64,000 nt of DNA from Vibrio sp. B1FLJ16 (GCF_905175385.1 NZ_HG992750.1:1550001-1614000), one strand, 5' to 3'. Numbered from the stretch's first letter, positions 55,374 to 64,000 are shown. Made by a program: numbers and translations. The notes: generated by a model from the letters alone, not told the origin.

Positions 55374-56714
55374 TTAATTTAGTTGATTCAATGTTTCGTA
55401 AACCGCGTCAAATAGACGCTCAAGATCATCGGCTTTAGCATTAAAAGTCGGACCAAACTGAATCGTGTCGCCACCTGAGCGAACATAAAATCCTTTTTCC
55501 CAAAGAGATAATGTACATTCGAACGGTCGAATGGTTGGATCATTGTCTCGCGGGGCGATCTGAATGGCGCCAGCTAAGCCGCAGTTTCGGATATCGATAA
55601 CATGGTTTGCACCCTGAATCGCATGCAGCTTGTCTTCGAAGACAGGCGCGAGTTCACTCGATTGCTGAATTAATGCATCTTTTTCTAACAGATCCAATGT
55701 CGCTAAACCTGCGGCACACGCAACCGGATGCGCGGAGTAAGTATAGCCATGGGCAAACTCGATCATATGCGGCGGTAAATCCTGCTCCATAAACGCCTGG
55801 TAGATTTCATGGGACGTGATCACCGCGCCCATCGGAATGGCACCGTTGGTGAGCTGCTTAGCAGTATTCATAATATCCGGAGTCACCCCGAAGTACTCAG
55901 CCCCACTCCAGCATCCCATACGTCCGTACGCCGTAATCACTTCATCAAAGATCAGTAGGATGTCATGCTGATTACATATTTCACGCAGACGCTGCAGGTA
56001 ACCTTTTGGTGGCACAATCACGCCCGCGGAACCTGACATTGGCTCTACAATAATCGCCGCGATATTTGATGCGTCATGCAGTTCAATGAGTTTCAAAAAC
56101 TCATTCGCAAGTTCCACACCACCGGTTTCCGCACAGCCTCTGGTGAAGGCTAATTCAGGTTGCAGCGTATGCGGGATATGATCAGCATCGACTAACTGGC
56201 CGAACGTTTTTCTGTTTCCGCCAATGCCGCCCAGACTGGTGCCACCAAAGTTAACGCCATGATAACCACGTGCGCGACCAATTAATTTGGTCTTCGACGC
56301 TTTACCCTTCACACGCCAATAAGCTCTAGCCAGCTTGAGTGAAGTGTCGGCACATTCAGAGCCAGAGCCGGTATACAGTACATGATCGAGACCTTCTGGC
56401 ATCTTCTCGACTATTCTCTCCGCTAGCTTAAACGAAAGCTCATGGCCAAACTGAAATGCCGGAGAGTAATCCAGAGTGCCCAACTGTTCAGCAACCGCTT
56501 TTTGGATCTCCTGACGGCCATGTCCGGCACCGCATGTCCATAATCCAGACAGTGAATCGTAGATATCACGACCATTGGAATCTTTCAGCCACGAGCCTTG
56601 AGCCTGAGTGATGATGCGAGGGTTTTGATGAAAGCTGCGATTGGAAGTGAATGCCATCCAATGAGCGCAAGAATCTGTATCGATTCCGTCTTGTGCAAAT
56701 TTGTAGTTACTCAT
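55374..56714 (-). CDS. Omega-amino acid:pyruvate (beta-alanine) aminotransferase
   Basis: Class III PLP aminotransferase, 446 residues from ATG 56714 (AAGGA ribosome site; the frame is open to 56771). PLP Lys286 in TAKQLTNGAIPMGAV and Asp257 in LLIFDEVITAYGRMG. The N-terminus (HWMAFTSNRSFHQNPRII) resembles beta-alanine:pyruvate transaminases. Together with mmsA it would turn beta-alanine into acetyl-CoA. Other omega-amines (GABA, putrescine) are possible donors. Divergent LysR gene upstream. Confidence 0.9.
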   Translation of the reverse strand: MSNYKFAQDGIDTDSCAHWMAFTSNRSFHQNPRIITQAQGSWLKDSNGRDIYDSLSGLWTCGAGHGRQEIQKAVAEQLGTLDYSPAFQFGHELSFKLAERIVEKMPEGLDHVLYTGSGSECADTSLKLARAYWRVKGKASKTKLIGRARGYHGVNFGGTSLGGIGGNRKTFGQLVDADHIPHTLQPELAFTRGCAETGGVELANEFLKLIELHDASNIAAIIVEPMSGSAGVIVPPKGYLQRLREICNQHDILLIFDEVITAYGRMGCWSGAEYFGVTPDIMNTAKQLTNGAIPMGAVITSHEIYQAFMEQDLPPHMIEFAHGYTYSAHPVACAAGLATLDLLEKDALIQQSSELAPVFEDKLHAIQGANHVIDIRNCGLAGAIQIAPRDNDPTIRPFECTLSLWEKGFYVRSGGDTIQFGPTFNAKADDLERLFDAVYETLNQLN

Positions 56715-56813
56715 CGCTATACTGTCCTTGTAGTGATTAGGGGCTGTTGACCCTAGACTTATTTTTAGCACATGAGTATGTTAAGTAGATTATAAATTTA
56801 CTTTACGATAGTT

Positions 56814-57728
56814 ATGAAAAATCTCAACAATAAAAAACGAAGCGTCATTAATCAGATCACCGACTTTGATATCAAACTGATCCGCTTGTTTAAAACCGTT
56901 GTCGAGTGCGGCAGCTATACCGCGACAGAGCCCGTTCTCGGTATTACTAAATCGGCGATATCCTTGCAAATGAGTGATCTTGAGAAGCGATTAAACATGA
57001 AGCTTTGCCACCGAGGCCGAGGCGGCATCACCCTAACCGACGAAGGTGAAGCAGTATTAGAATCTGCCGATATTTTGCTTGCTTCGGTTGAGCAGTTTCG
57101 AAATGACGTGAACCAAATCAATAATGAGCTGAGAGGTGAGCTTAATATCGCCCTGGTCAATAATTTAGTCACTCAGCCACACATGAAAATCACCCAGGCG
57201 CTAAAACATATTCGCCAGATGAGTGAGAAAATTAATATCAACATCACGATGTCGACACCAGCGGATATAGAAAAAGGCTTGATCGATGGGCGCTTTCACG
57301 TCGGTGCTTTCCCTGCCAATAACCAAAGTAACAACTTCGATTACCGGACTCTATATAACGAAAGTTACTACCTGTATTGCAGCAATGAACACCCATTTTT
57401 CGGTGAAGGCGATCATGATACAGAGAGCCTCAAACAGACCAATTCCGTCATCACACGGCACAGAATGTCTCCCGAAGTCACCGACCTTTATCAAAAGCTC
57501 AAATGTACGGCAACAGCGTCCGATCATGAAGGTATTACTTTCCTCATATTAACAGGGACTTACATCGGATTTCTGCCGCAACACTACGCCGACTACTGGT
57601 GTAACAAAGGTCAAATGCGTCCGCTGTTCCCCGATACATTTCAGTTCAGTTCTGATATCTCGCTCGTGACAAGAAGTGGATTAAAACACAACCAAATCAT
57701 CAATAAATTCTTAGAAATCATAGAGTAA
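56814..57728 (+). CDS. LysR-family transcriptional regulator
   Basis: 304 residues. HTH in GSYTATEPVLGITKSAISLQ; effector domain from about 100. 99 bp from the divergent aminotransferase-mmsA operon, its probable target. The N-terminus has a basic extension (KNLNNKKRSVINQ) before the usual LysR start. Confidence 0.88.
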   Translation: MKNLNNKKRSVINQITDFDIKLIRLFKTVVECGSYTATEPVLGITKSAISLQMSDLEKRLNMKLCHRGRGGITLTDEGEAVLESADILLASVEQFRNDVNQINNELRGELNIALVNNLVTQPHMKITQALKHIRQMSEKININITMSTPADIEKGLIDGRFHVGAFPANNQSNNFDYRTLYNESYYLYCSNEHPFFGEGDHDTESLKQTNSVITRHRMSPEVTDLYQKLKCTATASDHEGITFLILTGTYIGFLPQHYADYWCNKGQMRPLFPDTFQFSSDISLVTRSGLKHNQIINKFLEIIE

Positions 57729-57937
57729 TGATTAATAACAAATAGCTATCCTGACGATAAAAAAATTCTACTTTATTTGCGGCATTTTTTATTGCGCATG
57801 AAAACTTATGACCTTAATATCGCGCTGCTTCTTGATGATAGCCAATCCGAGTACATCACAGCAGTTTTGTGGCAAGGCGATAGAGCAACTATCCAAGAGT
57901 TTCTTTGACGGCGGTAACCCCGCTTTTATTGACGCTC

Positions 57938-57967
57938 CACTTTTCATCACAATGCACGTGAAAAGTG
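57938..57967 (+). promoter_or_regulatory. Stem-loop in the leader of the lysine/ornithine decarboxylase gene
   Basis: CACTTTTCA/TGAAAAGTG is a perfect 9-bp stem with a 12-base loop; the GGAG ribosome site follows at about 57980. The rest of 57729-57937 shows no gene. Confidence 0.4.
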
Positions 57968-57991
57968 TCTACTTAACTTTGGAGGTTTGCT

Positions 57992-59191
57992 ATGGCTCAA
58001 TCTGCGTCTGTACTAGGTTTTCAATCTTTTTCTTCTCCGGCTCTACCTGCGGAGACTGTCGATCTTATCCAAACTTCTGTTGAGCAATTTGGCGCGCCAT
58101 TACTGATGCTTGACTGCGATATCATTCGTCAAAATTACAGAGCACTAAGCCAAGCACTACCGAATGTCACTCTGCACTTTGCTCTTAAGCCGCTGCCACA
58201 CCCGACAGTAGTCAAAACTCTGCTGGAAGAAGGTGCAAGTTTCGATCTAGCGACTTCTGGTGAAGTAGACTTAGTGAAACAGCAAGGTGTACCAGCAGAG
58301 CGCACGATTCACACTCACCCTATCAAACGTGACCGTGATATTCGTGATGCACTGGCCTACGGCTGCCACGTATTTGTGGTTGATAACCTGAACGAATTAG
58401 AAAAATTCAAAGCGTACAGCGAACAGGTAGAACTGCTTGTTCGCCTGAGCTTCCGTAACTCTGAAGCTTTCGCAGATCTGTCTAAGAAGTTCGGTTGCAT
58501 GCCAGAGCAAGCGCTGAACATCATTGAAACAGCGAAAGAATGGAATATTCGTATTAAAGGCTTGTCATTCCATGTCGGTTCACAAACCATGAACCCACAA
58601 AAATACGTTGATGCAATCCGTACCTGCAAACAAGTGATGGATGAGGTCGTAGAACGTGGTTTACCAGCATTAAGCACCCTCGATATCGGTGGTGGTTTCC
58701 CAGTGTCCTACTCTGAGCAGGTGATGCCAATCGCAGAGTTCTGCGTACCGATTAATGAAGCATTAAACGAGCTACCAGAAACGGTTCACATCATTGCGGA
58801 ACCAGGCCGCTTTATTGTTGCGGAGTCTGTTACCAGTGTTGCATCGGTAATGGGTCAAGCAGAGCGCGACGGTCAGATGTGGTACTACCTGGATGATGGT
58901 ATCTACGGCTCGTTCAGCGGTTTGATGTTCGATGATGCGCAGTACCCGTTGGTGACGCTAAAGCACGAAGGTGAGTACTTACCTAGCGTGTTGTCTGGCC
59001 CAACCTGCGACAGCATTGATGTGATCGCAGAAAACGTGATGTTGCCAAAACTGGAAAACGGTGACCTGATCATCGGACGAATGATGGGCGCTTACACCAG
59101 CGCAACAGCTACAGATTTTAACTTCTTCAAACGTGCAGAGACCATTGTTATCAATGAGTTTGAGGAAGGCAGCCAACGCATGTTTGGTTAA
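57992..59191 (+). CDS. Lysine/ornithine decarboxylase (alanine-racemase fold)
   Basis: 399 residues, GGAG ribosome site. Fold type III PLP decarboxylase: Lys66 in FALKPLPHP holds PLP; HVGSQTMNP, LDIGGGFPVSY and AEPGRFIVAE bind it; Cys339 in GPTCDSIDVI is the general acid. The family includes a described Vibrio vulnificus lysine/ornithine decarboxylase, to which this looks close. Product would be cadaverine or putrescine. It is a single gene, convergent with the APC permease operon and sharing its terminator. Confidence 0.9.
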   Translation: MAQSASVLGFQSFSSPALPAETVDLIQTSVEQFGAPLLMLDCDIIRQNYRALSQALPNVTLHFALKPLPHPTVVKTLLEEGASFDLATSGEVDLVKQQGVPAERTIHTHPIKRDRDIRDALAYGCHVFVVDNLNELEKFKAYSEQVELLVRLSFRNSEAFADLSKKFGCMPEQALNIIETAKEWNIRIKGLSFHVGSQTMNPQKYVDAIRTCKQVMDEVVERGLPALSTLDIGGGFPVSYSEQVMPIAEFCVPINEALNELPETVHIIAEPGRFIVAESVTSVASVMGQAERDGQMWYYLDDGIYGSFSGLMFDDAQYPLVTLKHEGEYLPSVLSGPTCDSIDVIAENVMLPKLENGDLIIGRMMGAYTSATATDFNFFKRAETIVINEFEEGSQRMFG

Positions 59192-59212
59192 ACATCTTTA
59201 CAGGTTAAACAC

Positions 59213-59240
59213 AAAAAGCTCCCGACAACGGGAGCTTTTT
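59213..59240. terminator. Bidirectional terminator between decarboxylase and APC permease
   Basis: AAAAAGCTCCCG/CGGGAGCTTTTT, 4-base loop, A and T runs on both sides. Confidence 0.95.
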
Positions 59241-59258
59241 GCTTTACAAATTTACCCA

Positions 59259-60659
59259 CTAATCCATATCTGGTTCGAACAGATTACGCTTCATATAGAA
59301 CTTGACCCAAACCGCGCCGATGGCAATCACGAGCGCTAAAATACCGCCTGTAATGGTATAGACGAGTGATGTCATCTCTGGTGAAGGAGAGTTATTCAGT
59401 GCAACATAACCCATCCCGATAATCCCAAGGATTTGTGGTACAGGATAGAAAGGCGTTTTATAAGGACGCTTGTGCTCCGGCATACGTTTACGTAAAACGA
59501 TGACATTAATATGTGCCACCATGTACGCCAGCAGCCAACTTGTTGTTGCCGCAATCACTAACACAATCAGTGAGTCAATATCGAGGAACAAGAACGGTAC
59601 TGAAGTACAGCCAGCCATCACAACAATTCCTACCCAAGGTGCGTCAAAACGGTTTAGTGCCTTAAACTGAGGGAAGACCTGATCTTGCATCGCCATACCA
59701 TGCAGCATTCTCGGGATAGAGGCTAAAATAGTATTCACCGTGCTGCAAGTTGCCGCCAGCGCCATCACAGTCGCAATGACTAACCCTGCCTGGCCGAAGA
59801 CAGCATTGATGTAATCGAGATAAGGAATTGGCGACCCGACTAAAGTATCCACGTTAAGGTATAAGCTGGCACCATAAGCAAAAGCCAGAAAAATCGCGAA
59901 TATCAAAATTAAAGAGAGATGCATAGAACGGGGGATATTCTTAACCGGATTTTTCACCTCTTTGATCATCGGGCAGATAAACTCAACACCAACCATCAGC
60001 CACATTGCCAACGCGACTAAGCCAACAAAACTGCCATCAATCACACCACCGAAGCTCCAGTCTACCGTGGCACCCGACAATTCAGGATGTGGTTCACTTA
60101 ATCCGGTTATCGCACAAAGGCCAACCAGAATAAGCGCTGCAACCAAAATGAACGCCAGCAGGTTCTGAACACGGGCAAAGACATCCGCGCCCACCATGTT
60201 CGTTACACTAAGCAAAACAAGGATACCTAGAGGCACCACTTTCTCTGGAAGCACACCCGGCAATAACTCACTTAGCATCGCATCGACTAAGAACAACTCA
60301 ACCGGCAGCGCCAGCACAGACACCACGACATAACCAGCGAACACAGCGACAATCGCCGGAAAGTGGCCGATTGCTTTTTGCGTGTAAGTAGCAAGCGATC
60401 CTTCCTGAGGAAACATTAGCGAGAGTTCTGCAAAACTCATCGCATTAAACTGCGCCAAAATAAAAGCGGTAAACATTGCGGCGATAAATGCCATCCCACC
60501 CAAGCCGATGCCCTGTGTCGCGGAAATCATCGCCCCCTGAACAATAACCAGACCAATACAGATCGCCATCATTGTTCCGAGACCAATTTTTAACTTTTGA
60601 TTCTTCGTTGCTGATCCTTCAGCTATATGAATTTTGTTACTTCTGACTAATTCGTTCAT
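59259..60659 (-). CDS. APC-family amino acid/amine permease
   Basis: 466 residues with about 12 TM helices. LGTMMAICIGLVIVQGAMIS and FPQEGSLATYTQKAIG near the N-terminus are the APC unwound-helix motifs. Substrate unknown; an amine or amino acid is expected from the operon. Last gene of the OCD-ridA-FAD oxidoreductase-permease operon. Confidence 0.88.
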   Translation of the reverse strand: MNELVRSNKIHIAEGSATKNQKLKIGLGTMMAICIGLVIVQGAMISATQGIGLGGMAFIAAMFTAFILAQFNAMSFAELSLMFPQEGSLATYTQKAIGHFPAIVAVFAGYVVVSVLALPVELFLVDAMLSELLPGVLPEKVVPLGILVLLSVTNMVGADVFARVQNLLAFILVAALILVGLCAITGLSEPHPELSGATVDWSFGGVIDGSFVGLVALAMWLMVGVEFICPMIKEVKNPVKNIPRSMHLSLILIFAIFLAFAYGASLYLNVDTLVGSPIPYLDYINAVFGQAGLVIATVMALAATCSTVNTILASIPRMLHGMAMQDQVFPQFKALNRFDAPWVGIVVMAGCTSVPFLFLDIDSLIVLVIAATTSWLLAYMVAHINVIVLRKRMPEHKRPYKTPFYPVPQILGIIGMGYVALNNSPSPEMTSLVYTITGGILALVIAIGAVWVKFYMKRNLFEPDMD

Positions 60660-60711
60660 AACCCTATTCCTTAGATTACTTAAATCAAAATACTTATTTA
60701 GATTGGTAAAG

Positions 60712-62004
60712 CTACAATCGTTTGAAACGATATGGGTCGGGATTGACTAGCGGTGTTGTGCCACTAATCAGATCAGCAGCTAACATCCCTGCCGCTGGCC
60801 CAGTACCAAACCCATGTCCGGAAAATCCAGTCGCAATCGTCAGTCCGGGTATTGCATCAAGGTGATCGATTACTGGCTTGGAATCCGGCGTGATATCAAT
60901 CAGCCCTCCCCACTCTTCTGCGATTTCAGCGCGCTGAAAATCTGGCCAGGCCTTTCGCAGATTGGTAAGCGCTTCCTGATTTAATCCCGCGTTATGCTCC
61001 GGGTTCATCACGCGAATCTCTTCGAACATTGAAGATTTATTGCGTGACCAGCGTTTTGAGGCTTTCATTTCTTCAATAAAATGTCGCCCGACTGAAATAC
61101 GCAACGCATCGCGTTGTTGTTTTAGCTGACCTAAATAACGGTGGCCGATGAGAAAGTGGTCGAGCGTAAGCCGCGCTTCAATCGCTCCGCGCTGCATGAT
61201 GACAAAGCCACCATCCAGGTGTTTACGAAATGAAAAATTCGGCCCCGCAACCGCAATATCTGTCGGGCCGTCCATCGGCTTGGAGCGCATCACGGAACAA
61301 ACCAAAGGTAAAGAAGGCAGCGACACGCCGTGGTTACTCAAAAAGGCTCTGGACCATGCACCACCAGCTAGCAGCACTTGCTCACATCGAATCTCACCTT
61401 TCTCCGTGAGCACCCCGCTGACCTTTCCGCCAGACAAAGACAAGTTACGTACAGCACAGTTCTGGATAATTACCGCTCCTTTCTCGATGGCCGCTTTCGC
61501 CATCGCACTGGTGGCGATGGAAGGTTCAGCTCTGCCATCCGAGGCGGTATAGATTCCGCCCAGCCATTTGCCTTCACCGCCGGGCACCATCGCTTTGATG
61601 TCTTCAGCACTCAAAAGTTTGGAGTCCAGAGATAGCGACTTAACCGATTCAAGCCACGATTCATAAGCGCCCATCTGCTTTTCGCTATCAGCCAGGAACA
61701 TAATGCCGCTTTGCTTGTAATCCACATCACGGTTGATTCTTTCTGGCATACCTGCCCATAGCTGGTCAGAAGCGATTGCTAAAGGAACATCATCCGCGTG
61801 GCGATTGGTTTTACGAATCCAACCCAGATTACGCGAAGATTGCTCTGCGCCGACAAAACCCTTTTCAATCACTACAACAGGAATGTTTCTCTCTGCCAGG
61901 GTAAGCGCCGCATTAACTCCGACAATACCGCCACCGATAATAACAACACTGGTTGTTGCCGGAAGGTCGTTTGGGGTTTCTACGAATTCGAGTGTTTTTA
62001 TCAT
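60712..62004 (-). CDS. FAD-dependent oxidoreductase (DadA/PuuB-like)
   Basis: 430 residues. N-terminal Rossmann motif VVIIGGGIVGVNAALTLAER; QSSRNLGWIRKTNRHADD FAD contact; C-terminal ATGFSGHGFGTGPAAGMLAADL. The DAO family oxidises amines or amino acids, e.g. D-amino acids, glycine, gamma-glutamylputrescine. Gene order suggests an amine. It lies 36 bases after the RidA-family gene. Confidence 0.9.
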   Translation of the reverse strand: MIKTLEFVETPNDLPATTSVVIIGGGIVGVNAALTLAERNIPVVVIEKGFVGAEQSSRNLGWIRKTNRHADDVPLAIASDQLWAGMPERINRDVDYKQSGIMFLADSEKQMGAYESWLESVKSLSLDSKLLSAEDIKAMVPGGEGKWLGGIYTASDGRAEPSIATSAMAKAAIEKGAVIIQNCAVRNLSLSGGKVSGVLTEKGEIRCEQVLLAGGAWSRAFLSNHGVSLPSLPLVCSVMRSKPMDGPTDIAVAGPNFSFRKHLDGGFVIMQRGAIEARLTLDHFLIGHRYLGQLKQQRDALRISVGRHFIEEMKASKRWSRNKSSMFEEIRVMNPEHNAGLNQEALTNLRKAWPDFQRAEIAEEWGGLIDITPDSKPVIDHLDAIPGLTIATGFSGHGFGTGPAAGMLAADLISGTTPLVNPDPYRFKRL

Positions 62005-62040
62005 GTCTACATCCTTTTCATATGATAAGAATCTGCCTTG

Positions 62041-62460
62041 CTAACCGATAACTCGCAGTTCGGTTTCGCTACCAGAGGCGCCCCGGTATGCCGTTACTTC
62101 CAGCTCAACTTTGTAAATACTGGAACCGAGTGGAGGGCAGGTGACGGTGGTCGTCGGATCAATGCCTCTGAACTTACTGCCAATGTGTTCCATTACTGCA
62201 CTGACGTCCTCCGGATTTTGGATAAACACCTTAGAAGTCACTACATCCGCTAAGCTGGAATCCACCGCAGCAAGTGCGCGCTCGATATTCTTAAAGACCT
62301 GATCAGTTTGCTCGAAAACATCTTCCGGCATTTCGTTGGTTTCCGGATCCCGACCCGCAGTGTTAGATACAAATATCCAGTTATCTACGGTTACGACGCG
62401 CGAGTAACTTGCAATCTCTTCGAATCGGGACCCGGTTTTTACCTTGATGATTTTTGCCAT
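62041..62460 (-). CDS. RidA-family protein, divergent
   Basis: 139 residues from ATG 62460 (a GTG directly before is in frame). Rid fold visible in DNWIFVSNTAGRDPET and IYKVELEVTAYRG. Where RidA has the active-site Arg (CVEVAR-type) this protein has TTTVTCPPLGSS, so it may not be a classical imine deaminase. It is likely to handle the imine product of the linked FAD oxidoreductase. Confidence 0.87.
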   Translation of the reverse strand: MAKIIKVKTGSRFEEIASYSRVVTVDNWIFVSNTAGRDPETNEMPEDVFEQTDQVFKNIERALAAVDSSLADVVTSKVFIQNPEDVSAVMEHIGSKFRGIDPTTTVTCPPLGSSIYKVELEVTAYRGASGSETELRVIG

Positions 62461-62493
62461 CACTCATATTCCTTTTTTGGTATGTCTTTCGAT

Positions 62494-63633
62494 TTAGCTG
62501 AGTACTGGTTCATCCCATAAGTTCAGCGATACGCCGATGCCTTTCTCAATAGCATTGCGGTAAATTTTGGTCGCCCACGCCACGTCTTCAACCGGCATTC
62601 CGCCCACTGACATCACAATAATTTCTTCATCATTTTTACGTCCCGGTGTAGCACCCGCGACAATATCGCCCAGATCTTCCAGTTCGTTGGCAGACATCTC
62701 TCCCGCATCGATCATGTCCATAAAACGCATCCCCACCAGAGGAATGATGTTGTGTGTAGGTTTCGGTACTTCCTCAAACCACGCCTGATATAACCCTTTG
62801 TTATCCATAACTTTACGAACATCCGATTTTTCCATCCCTTCATCGAGACGACAGCTGGCAGGCATCGCAAGAAACGCACCCGGTTTTACCCATTCGCGTT
62901 TCACTTCCGGATAAGTGGATGGGTCACCGGTTTCACCGGAGTTGCAATAAGTCACCAGATCAGAACCACGAACCGCCTCTTCTACGGTATTCACAATCTG
63001 TACATTGGTGATTTGAGGGTAAGAAGCCGCTAGCCATGTCATAAAGCTGTCTAAGCTCTTTTTGCCACGACCTTTGATTTTGATGGTGTCGACCTGAGGA
63101 CAGGCCGCGATGAACGCTGCAACAGTGGTTTTGCCCATAACACCAGGGCCAAGTAAACCAATCACTTTTGCGTCATTTCTAGCGAGGTAGCGTGCTCCGA
63201 CTCCCGGTACAGCACCAGTGCGGTATGCAGAAAGCAGGTTAGCCGACATGTACGCCAGTGGTGCACTGGTCTCAATATCATTCAGGATAAACATCAGAAT
63301 CGAGCGGGGAAGACCTTTCTCACGGTTGGCAATGTTCGAGCCATACCACTTCACTCCACACGTCTGGAAATCACCGCCAAGGTATGCAGGCATCGCCATT
63401 AGACGGCGGTCTGCGGTCGGTTTCGGCATGTCAGGGAAAGGAGACTCATCGGGAAAAGTGACCATCGCGCCGTGCGAATCGTTGTTCGCACCTGCCATTC
63501 GGTAGTCACCTTTATGGAGCAGCGAAAACATCTCCTCCATTGTGTCGACACACGCAGGCATATCCGTAACGCCCGCTTTAATCATGTCCTGTTCTGAAAG
63601 GTAGATAAAATTAATTTTAGTGCTGTCTGACAT
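62494..63633 (-). CDS. Ornithine-cyclodeaminase-family protein (possible amine oxidase subunit)
   Basis: 379 residues from ATG 63633 (AGGTGG ribosome site; the frame is open to 63675). OCD/mu-crystallin family: KWYGSNIANREKGLPRS, SAYRTGAVPGVGARYLARND and the NAD-binding VIGLLGPGVMGKT. Relatives in similar operons are annotated by databases as a tyramine oxidase subunit; true ornithine cyclodeaminase activity is not implied. First gene of the operon. Confidence 0.85.
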   Translation of the reverse strand: MSDSTKINFIYLSEQDMIKAGVTDMPACVDTMEEMFSLLHKGDYRMAGANNDSHGAMVTFPDESPFPDMPKPTADRRLMAMPAYLGGDFQTCGVKWYGSNIANREKGLPRSILMFILNDIETSAPLAYMSANLLSAYRTGAVPGVGARYLARNDAKVIGLLGPGVMGKTTVAAFIAACPQVDTIKIKGRGKKSLDSFMTWLAASYPQITNVQIVNTVEEAVRGSDLVTYCNSGETGDPSTYPEVKREWVKPGAFLAMPASCRLDEGMEKSDVRKVMDNKGLYQAWFEEVPKPTHNIIPLVGMRFMDMIDAGEMSANELEDLGDIVAGATPGRKNDEEIIVMSVGGMPVEDVAWATKIYRNAIEKGIGVSLNLWDEPVLS

Positions 63634-63865
63634 AACGCCACCTATATCCGTATAGTTTGTTGTTTGCTGCTTCATGCATTACCTAAAAAATGAGTTCGGG
63701 ATATTTCCGTCCTGACCCATTGCTTTCGATACTATTGGGCAAATTTCGCGACGTATTGAATTTTTGCGACATTGAGGGACAAGCGGCTTCATAGAAAAAT
63801 ATGGCACCTTGCTTGCTTTACTTGCTTACTTTTGCGGCTTATCGCGGAGCAGTGAGGAGAGGTGA

Positions 63866-64000
63866 ATGGTGGCTTCATCAATGATGTTCAATATTTCAGG
63901 TATACACTCAAAACAACCTTGGTTTGTCTTGAGCTCAGAGCAGTTCCTTACTCGGCTATCAACCACCAATCCCGAAGTATCTCACTTCTACAGCTTTAAA
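63866..64000 (+). CDS. Start of an unidentified gene (right edge)
   Basis: ATG 63866 behind a GAGGAGAGGTGA ribosome site opens a frame of 45 codons (MVASSMMFNISGIHSKQPWF...) that is still open at the window end. It is divergent from the OCD operon (230-bp gap), where a regulator would be expected, but no family can be recognised from this much sequence. Confidence 0.5.
   Translation, partial: MVASSMMFNISGIHSKQPWFVLSSEQFLTRLSTTNPEVSHFYSFK

Noticed and set aside
61148..61552. 134-codon open frame on the plus strand
   Set aside because: Antisense to the FAD oxidoreductase gene; no recognisable domain.
1..64000. CRISPR arrays, tRNA or rRNA genes, prophage
   Set aside because: No regularly spaced repeats, no cloverleaf with CCA-type ends and no phage structural genes were seen on reading through.

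Overview
The window reads as part of a Vibrio genome, most likely the second chromosome. Four things point there: a malQ-malP-malT cluster whose protein lengths (726, 817 and 902 residues) fit what I recall for Vibrio, a Qrr quorum-sensing small RNA with a sigma-54 promoter and a LuxO site, a vct/irg-like siderophore locus, and several Vibrio-style intergenic inverted repeats. The species cannot be fixed from sequence alone. No tRNA, rRNA, CRISPR array, prophage or complete insertion sequence was seen.

Layout. (1) 1-10.2 kb: glycogen and maltodextrin metabolism, with glgB (cut by the left edge), malQ and malP on the minus strand and the activator gene malT divergent. (2) 10.2-10.7 kb: a short inverted-repeat element, then a minus-strand Qrr sRNA. 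(3) 10.8-18.7 kb: housekeeping genes: a DUF368 polyprenyl-phosphate transporter, a small anchored protein with a SCO1/SenC copper chaperone, an orphan PTS EIIB domain, a second-type rsgA behind a structured leader with a 13-codon ORF, sstT, pdxY and a Sel1-repeat protein. (4) 19.3-34.5 kb: a starch/maltodextrin island with lipoprotein pullulanase, MalS-type amylase, another lipoprotein amylase, a small lipoprotein resembling the pullulanase C-terminal modules, malM, maltoporin and glgX. MalT-like boxes lie before malP, before the pullulanase and between lamB and glgX. (5) 34.9-36.8 kb: a divergent serine-recombinase-like gene overlapping an MFS exporter. (6) 36.8-44.3 kb: catechol-type siderophore uptake (TonB receptor, LysR regulator, binding protein, two permeases, ATPase) plus a RidA protein; a perfect FNR-like palindrome and Fur-like sites lie in the control regions. 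(7) 44.3-47.4 kb: two LysR regulators, a SugE/Gdx exporter and a glutathione S-transferase. (8) 47.4-57.8 kb: a probable beta-alanine/polyamine island: a P1-family (DmpA-like) aminopeptidase in one operon with a PotABCD-like importer, an RpiR regulator, an omega-aminotransferase plus methylmalonate/malonate-semialdehyde dehydrogenase operon, and a divergent LysR. (9) 57.9-64 kb: a lysine/ornithine decarboxylase and a minus-strand operon of an ornithine-cyclodeaminase-family protein, a RidA-family protein, a DadA-like FAD oxidoreductase and an APC permease, with a further gene starting at the right edge.

How it fits together. Regions 1 and 4 make a complete route: extracellular or surface starch is cut by pullulanase and amylases, crosses the outer membrane through LamB, and is broken down by MalQ, MalP and GlgX under MalT. 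Regions 8 and 9 together suggest import of an amine or beta-alanyl compound, release of beta-alanine, transamination to malonate semialdehyde and oxidation to acetyl-CoA, beside an amine-producing and amine-oxidising module. That last reading is inference and is the best candidate here for an undescribed system.
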